The notes under the pieces are model-generated. The model was not told the DNA's origin. It ran no database searches and was given only the letters and a program-made list of their open reading frames with translations. A stretch of DNA of 64,000 nt, from the NCBI RefSeq assembly GCF_036013935.1, contig NZ_CP107902.1, positions 10,015,001 to 10,079,000 of the forward strand. The letters are read 5' to 3'. This document shows positions 60,124 through 64,000 of the stretch, piece by piece (within the stretch, counting starts at the first letter, position 1; each line of letters opens with the position of its first letter). The position numbers and the translations under genes are program-made. Source of the DNA: Streptomyces sp. NBC_00461. GTDB lineage: Bacteria; Actinomycetota; Actinomycetes; Streptomycetales; Streptomycetaceae.

Positions 60124-60903
60124 GTGGGCAACGAACTACAGGGCAGGACCGCCGTCGTCACCGGTGCGAGCAAGGGCATCGGGCTGGCGGTGACGCAGGC
60201 TCTGACCGAGGCGGGAGCAGCCGTGGTAGCCGGGTCCCGCACCGCGTCGAAAGACCTGGACGAACTGGTCGAGCAGGGCTCGGTGACCTGGGTGCCCGTC
60301 GATCTGAGCGAGTCGGCCGCGGCCGAGCGGCTGATCGAGGCCGCCCAGGGACAGGTGGACATCCTCGTCAACAACGTCGGTACGGCGCCGCCCCGCACCG
60401 GCGGCTTCCTCACGGTGACCGACGAGGAGTGGCGACGCACGCTCGACTTGAACCTCCTCGCGGCCGTACGGGTCACGCGAGCGGCCCTGCCGGCGATGCT
60501 TGCGGCGGGCCGGGGCTCGGTCGTCACGATCGCCTCGGTCAACGCCACCCTGCCCGACCCGCTGGTGATCGACTACAGCGCGGGCAAGGCGGCCCTCGTC
60601 GCGTTCTCCAAGGCCCTGTCCAAGGAGTTCGGTCCCAAGGGCATCCGCCTCAACACGGTGAGCCCGGGGCCGGTGGAGACCGATCTGTGGCTCGGCGGGG
60701 GTGGAGTGGCCCACACCGTGTCGGCCGCGGTGGGCGCTGCTCCCGAGGACATCGTGGCCGAGGCGAAGTCAGCCATGGTCACGGGTCGCTTCACCAAGCC
60801 CAGGGAGGTGGCCGAGCTGGCCGTGTTCCTGGCCGGGGACCGCTCGGCCAACATCACCGGCAGCGACTTCGTGATCGACGGCGGCATGATCCCCACCTGG
60901 TAG
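60124..60903 (+). CDS. Short-chain dehydrogenase/reductase
   Basis: 259 residues from GTG 60124, with AAGGAG eight bases upstream. The cofactor motif is VVTGASKGIGLAV, the structural motif is LVNNVGTAPP, and the catalytic YSAGK (Tyr-x3-Lys) has Ser 13 residues earlier in IASVNA. The C-terminus (SDFVIDGGMIPTW) is typical of classical FabG-like SDRs. The substrate is unknown. Confidence 0.9.
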   Translation: MGNELQGRTAVVTGASKGIGLAVTQALTEAGAAVVAGSRTASKDLDELVEQGSVTWVPVDLSESAAAERLIEAAQGQVDILVNNVGTAPPRTGGFLTVTDEEWRRTLDLNLLAAVRVTRAALPAMLAAGRGSVVTIASVNATLPDPLVIDYSAGKAALVAFSKALSKEFGPKGIRLNTVSPGPVETDLWLGGGGVAHTVSAAVGAAPEDIVAEAKSAMVTGRFTKPREVAELAVFLAGDRSANITGSDFVIDGGMIPTW

Positions 60904-61197
60904 TCACTCGGCGAGGGCGGCCGGAGCTGTCCTTGAACACGGTGCCGTGGGTGGCAAGTGATGCCACGTCAATTCCCGTCTCCCAGCGGCATGTTCGGAG
61001 TCACCCCCCACACCCCCACATCCCCGCATCCCGCATCTCGTGTCGCCTTCGTGATCATGTCATCGTTCTGTGACGGTGCTGTGCTGGAACGAAGGCGCCG
61101 GGATCCCTTCGAGTCGCAACCCCCTCATAGTGATCAAGGAAGCACGAGAGAGCCGAACCCGCTTCGGCCTCAACTACGCAACTATCAGGGGGATTTC
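60904..61197. other. Intergenic region with a C-rich tract
   Basis: 294 bases without a supportable gene. A strongly C-biased stretch (ACCCCCCACACCCCCACATCC) lies near 61003-61030, followed by AT-richer sequence that may hold the promoter of the downstream lipoprotein gene. Confidence 0.4.
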
Positions 61198-61875
61198 ATG
61201 TCCGGCCACCACCGCAAGGCCATCCTCGTCTCCGCAGCCCTCGTGGGCGGCGCCATGCTGATGACCGCCTGCCAGGGCACGGACACGGCCACGGACACCG
61301 GCGCCACGCAGAGTTCTTCGGCCGCCGCTGGGGCCGATAACGCGGCCACCCCGTCCGGCACGTCGACCGCGGGCGGCGGCCAGAGCGCAGACAAGGGTTC
61401 CGGCGCCACAGGCAAGGGACGCAAGGACGGAGCCGGCTCCGGCGCCGACACCGGCAACGGCGAGCGACAGCCGGTCGGGCAGAGCTGCGGCGCCAACGAC
61501 ATCTCCTGGAGCACCAAGCCCGAGACCCAGGCCGGCGGATACATCCTGATCATCGCGAAGGCGAAGTCGGGGATCACCTGCTACCTGCCCGCCGCGCTGC
61601 CGACCGTGGCGTTCGGATCCGACGGCACCCAGGCAGGTCCCGCGGAGCAGAGCGCCGCCAAGCAGATCAAGCTGAGCGGGACCACCACCGCCTACGCCGG
61701 AGTGAACCCGAAGACCACCAACGGAAACGGCGGCAAGGAGCTGGACAGCATCATCGTCGGCGTCGGTGACAACGACCCCAACCCGGTGTCCCTGCCGGTC
61801 GGCACCATCACCGTCGAGCACCCGATCGTCACCAACTGGCACACCGCCCCGGCGGACGCCGTTCCCTTCGGCTGA
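61198..61875 (+). CDS. DUF4232 lipoprotein
   Basis: 225 residues from ATG 61198, with AGGGGG seven bases upstream. The lipobox is MTAC (Cys near 25). A long Ser/Gly/Thr/Lys-rich spacer (~26-95) precedes the DUF4232 domain (GQSCGANDISWS, GITCYLPAALPTVAFG, and a final VEHPIVTNWHTAP). These actinobacterial surface lipoproteins have no assigned function. Two Cys residues probably form a disulfide. Confidence 0.87.
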   Translation: MSGHHRKAILVSAALVGGAMLMTACQGTDTATDTGATQSSSAAAGADNAATPSGTSTAGGGQSADKGSGATGKGRKDGAGSGADTGNGERQPVGQSCGANDISWSTKPETQAGGYILIIAKAKSGITCYLPAALPTVAFGSDGTQAGPAEQSAAKQIKLSGTTTAYAGVNPKTTNGNGGKELDSIIVGVGDNDPNPVSLPVGTITVEHPIVTNWHTAPADAVPFG

Positions 61876-62022
61876 CAGAACTGCTGGACGTTCACCGAAC
61901 ACGATGGCACCGCCACGAGACCCGCACTCGTCGTCCCGGCTCAGCTGCCCGTGTGTTCCGTCCAGTTGGGGGCATTCGGAGGGCACACGGTATGCGCCCG
62001 ACTCACCGAACGGACGGACATC

Positions 62023-62193
62023 ATGCTGGCGATCCTCTCGGCGGTCCTGTTCTTCATCGCCTTCCTGATCAATGCTGCGGACATCTCCACCAACGACACC
62101 TTCACCTCGACCAACGTGATGCTTCTCGGCCTTACCGCGTTGGCTCTGCACGTGGCGGGTATCGGCAGTGGATGGTCCTGGCGCAGACGCTGA
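62023..62193 (+). CDS. Small membrane protein
   Basis: 56 residues from ATG 62023. Two hydrophobic segments (MLAILSAVLFFIAFLI and VMLLGLTALALHVAGIG) flank a polar loop (NAADISTNDTFTSTN), and a basic RRR tail follows. Such short actinobacterial proteins are often annotated as hypothetical membrane proteins. It is convergent with the sensor kinase gene. Confidence 0.7.
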   Translation: MLAILSAVLFFIAFLINAADISTNDTFTSTNVMLLGLTALALHVAGIGSGWSWRRR

Positions 62194-62238
62194 AGACCAC
62201 GCGCCTGCCGCACTGGCGGCGCATCAACCCCTCATTCC

Positions 62239-63321
62239 TCACCCTTCTGTCTGCGGGGCTGTCGCGGGTAGTTCCACAGTGATGCGGATCCCGCCGGCAG
62301 AGCGTGGGGTGAGGGTGAGTGTTCCGTCGTGTGCGTGGGTGATGGTCTTGACGATGGCCAGGCCGAGGCCGACGCCTGCGTGGTCGGTGTGTATGCGCTC
62401 GGTGCCGCGCTGGAATGGTTCGGTGAGTGTCGAGACCAGCTCCGGTGTGAGTTTCTCACCGGTGTTTTCGACAGTGAGCACCACGGTCTTGGGGCGAACG
62501 CCGGTATTGACCCAGACGGTGCCCTGTCGCGGCAGGTTGTGGATGATCGCGTTGTGTACGAGGTTCGTGGTCAACTGCAGCAGGAGCGCTTGCGATCCGA
62601 GCGTGGGCGCGATGTCGCCGGAGGTCTCGATGGTGACGCCGTGCTTTTCCGCGAGGGGCAGCAGTGTTTCGGTGGCTTCTTCCGCCAGGAGAGACAGGTC
62701 GACTTGTTCTCGGGTGAAGGATCGCTGCTCAGCGCGGCTCACCAGGAGCAGTGCCTCCGTAAGGCCGATGGCTCGGGTGTTGACTGCGTCGAGGCGGTCG
62801 ATGAGTTCGCCGGTATCGCGGTTCGGATCGGTGCGGGCCACTTCGAGAAGTGCCTTCGAGATCGCCAGCGGGGTGCGCAGTTCGTGAGAGGCGTTGGCGG
62901 CGAACCTCTGCTGTTCGGCGACGTGTGCTTCGAGCCGTGCGAGCATCGCGTCGAAGGCGTCGGCGAGTTCACGGAACTCGTCTCTGTGGCCAGGCAACCG
63001 GATTCGGTGGGAAAGCGATCCGTTCGTGGCCATGCGTGTGGCGTCCGTGATGCGAGTCAGCGGTGCGAGCATCCGGCCGGCGAGAAACCACCCTCCCCCG
63101 AGACCGAATACCAGCAGGAACGCCAGCACGACGGCCGCGGTCGGAGCGAAGGCGCGCAGCACGGCGAGGCGGTAGCTGGGCACCATGATGAGCCCGACGT
63201 GGGGCACACGAGTCAGGAACACCCACCCGGCCGCGAGCAGCACAACGCCGGCAAGCATGAGGAACCCGGCGTAGCTGAGGGTGAGTTTGAGGCGAACGCT
63301 CAACCCGGGCGCCCTGTCCAC
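62239..63321 (-). CDS. Two-component sensor histidine kinase
   Basis: 360 residues from GTG 63321, chosen for AGGGAGGAG just upstream; a GTG at 63354 would overlap the regulator gene. There are two membrane segments (~12-35 and ~50-75), then a HAMP-like linker (LAPLTRITDATRMA). The phosphoacceptor box is NASHELRTPLAI, followed by the N-box LTTNLVHNAII and G2 box HAGVGLGLAIVKT. It lies 10 bases after the response regulator gene. The extracytoplasmic loop is very short, so it probably senses the membrane. Confidence 0.92.
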   Translation of the reverse strand: MDRAPGLSVRLKLTLSYAGFLMLAGVVLLAAGWVFLTRVPHVGLIMVPSYRLAVLRAFAPTAAVVLAFLLVFGLGGGWFLAGRMLAPLTRITDATRMATNGSLSHRIRLPGHRDEFRELADAFDAMLARLEAHVAEQQRFAANASHELRTPLAISKALLEVARTDPNRDTGELIDRLDAVNTRAIGLTEALLLVSRAEQRSFTREQVDLSLLAEEATETLLPLAEKHGVTIETSGDIAPTLGSQALLLQLTTNLVHNAIIHNLPRQGTVWVNTGVRPKTVVLTVENTGEKLTPELVSTLTEPFQRGTERIHTDHAGVGLGLAIVKTITHAHDGTLTLTPRSAGGIRITVELPATAPQTEG

Positions 63322-63331
63322 GGTCTCCTCC

Positions 63332-64000
63332 CTATCCACGGTCTCCGCCCTCACGTGCGGTGCCGGGTGCTGTGTCGATGCGGTAGCCGACGCCCGGCAC
63401 GGTGGCGATGATCCATGGTGCGCCAAGTCGCTTGCGCAGTGCAGAGACGGTGATGCGCACGGCGTTGGTGAACGGGTCGGCGTTCTCGTCCCACGCGCGT
63501 TCCAGGAGTTCTTCGGCGCTGACGACACCGCCCTCGGCAGCGACCAGGACCTCGAGCACTGCGAACTGCTTCCTGGTCAGCGCGACGTAGCGGCCGTCCC
63601 GGTAGACCTCTCGGCGGAACGGGTCAAGGCGCAGACCTGCGATCTCTCGTACGGGAGGCCTGTTGTGGGCGCGTCTGCGGTCGAGTGCTCTGAGCCGCAG
63701 CGCGAGTTCTTGGAGTTCGAAGGGCTTCGTGAGGTAGTCGTCGGCCCCGAGTTCGAACCCGGAGGCCTTGTCGTCGAGACGGTCGGCCGCGGTGAGCATG
63801 AGGATCGGCATGCCGCTGCCGGAGCCGACGATGCGTTTGGCGATCTCGTCACCGGACGGTCCGGGGATGTCGCGGTCGAGTACGGCGATGTCGTACGTGT
63901 GGATGCTCAGCATTTCCAGAGCTGTGTCGCCGTCGCCCGCGATGTCGGCCGCGATCGCTTCCAGGCGTAGGCCATCGCGAATGGCCTCTGCCATATAGAT
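63332..64000 (-). CDS. OmpR-family response regulator, 5' end off window
   Basis: At least 222 residues; the frame is open to the window edge and the first ~10 residues (the usual VVEDE strand) are missing. The phosphoacceptor Asp is in IAVLDRDIPGPSGDE, the switch Thr in LMLTAADR, and the Lys in YLTKPFELQELALRL. The C-terminal winged helix has LTRKQFAVLEVL and TNAVRITVSALRKRLG. It is co-transcribed with the kinase. The Asp motif LDRDIPG instead of LDLxLPG is common in CutR/CseB-type actinobacterial regulators. Confidence 0.92.
   Translation of the reverse strand: MYMAEAIRDGLRLEAIAADIAGDGDTALEMLSIHTYDIAVLDRDIPGPSGDEIAKRIVGSGSGMPILMLTAADRLDDKASGFELGADDYLTKPFELQELALRLRALDRRRAHNRPPVREIAGLRLDPFRREVYRDGRYVALTRKQFAVLEVLVAAEGGVVSAEELLERAWDENADPFTNAVRITVSALRKRLGAPWIIATVPGVGYRIDTAPGTAREGGDRG

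Noticed and set aside
55920..60903. Secondary-metabolite cluster (exporter, beta-lactamase, prephenate dehydratase, SDR)
   Set aside because: No PKS, NRPS, terpene cyclase, RiPP or other core biosynthetic gene is present, and the genes have separate spacing and promoters.

Overview
The window is a piece of an actinobacterial chromosome, almost certainly Streptomyces. Third codon positions are nearly all G or C. GTG starts and short intergenic gaps are common, and there are many secreted proteins with actinobacterial lipobox or Ala-X-Ala cleavage sites. Typical Streptomyces families occur: DasR-type operators, SpoIIE phosphatases, RsbW-like ATPases, DUF5994, DUF4232, I36 inhibitors and Stealth proteins. 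There is no phage, no complete insertion sequence, no rRNA and no CRISPR array. The gene mix (paralogues, hydrolases, decayed genes, small repeats) looks like a chromosome arm rather than the core.

Layout. (1) 1-5952: an organophosphate or phosphonate uptake operon on the minus strand (binding lipoprotein, two permeases, ATPase, then a HAD phosphatase fused to an EEP phosphodiesterase). It is divergent from a GntR/UTRA regulator, with a palindromic operator between them. (2) 6041-12154: an orphan CoxM-like FAD subunit, two alpha/beta hydrolases, a chitinase with two DasR-like sites, and a TPR protein. (3) 12264-16282: a 27-bp tandem repeat, an SGNH hydrolase, and a LacI regulator divergent from an amidohydrolase and cysteine-dioxygenase pair, with clear operators between them. 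(4) 16291-23582: a 169-bp MITE-like palindrome, an RsbW-like ATPase and a membrane SpoIIE phosphatase, two OsmC proteins, a PfkB kinase, a GH25 lysozyme, a GNAT enzyme and a CYTH-CHAD protein. (5) 23733-33361: GH97 glycosidase, a frameshifted aminopeptidase N, a lipoprotein, a lipid kinase and PAP2 phosphatase pair, a peptidoglycan-binding membrane protein and an HTH protein. (6) 33461-46415: a histone-H1-like winged-helix protein, a tRNA-like relic, two tandem Stealth proteins, an MpaB-type oxygenase, Dps, asparaginase, a prenyl synthase, a frameshifted EamA transporter, a hexamer microsatellite, three small secreted proteins and an ArsR-type regulator. (7) 46544-50353: NAD kinase, a GNAT gene overlapping a DUF5994-STAS fusion gene, and small unknown genes. 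(8) 50416-55253: a translationally coupled HSP90-like ATPase and 979-residue TPR protein. (9) 55460-64000: an MFS relic, a DHA2 exporter, a serine beta-lactamase-type enzyme, prephenate dehydratase, an SDR, a DUF4232 lipoprotein, a small membrane protein, and a two-component system that runs off the right edge.

The best candidates for undescribed biology are the HSP90-TPR pair, the HAD-EEP fusion tied to its transporter, the amidohydrolase and thiol-dioxygenase cassette under LacI control, and the tandem Stealth genes. Several genes carry frame breaks (pepN inside its GAMEN motif, the EamA transporter three times, the lipase start). These could be real decay or assembly errors, and raw reads would settle which. 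All functions below are read from sequence motifs and remembered families; no database search was run.
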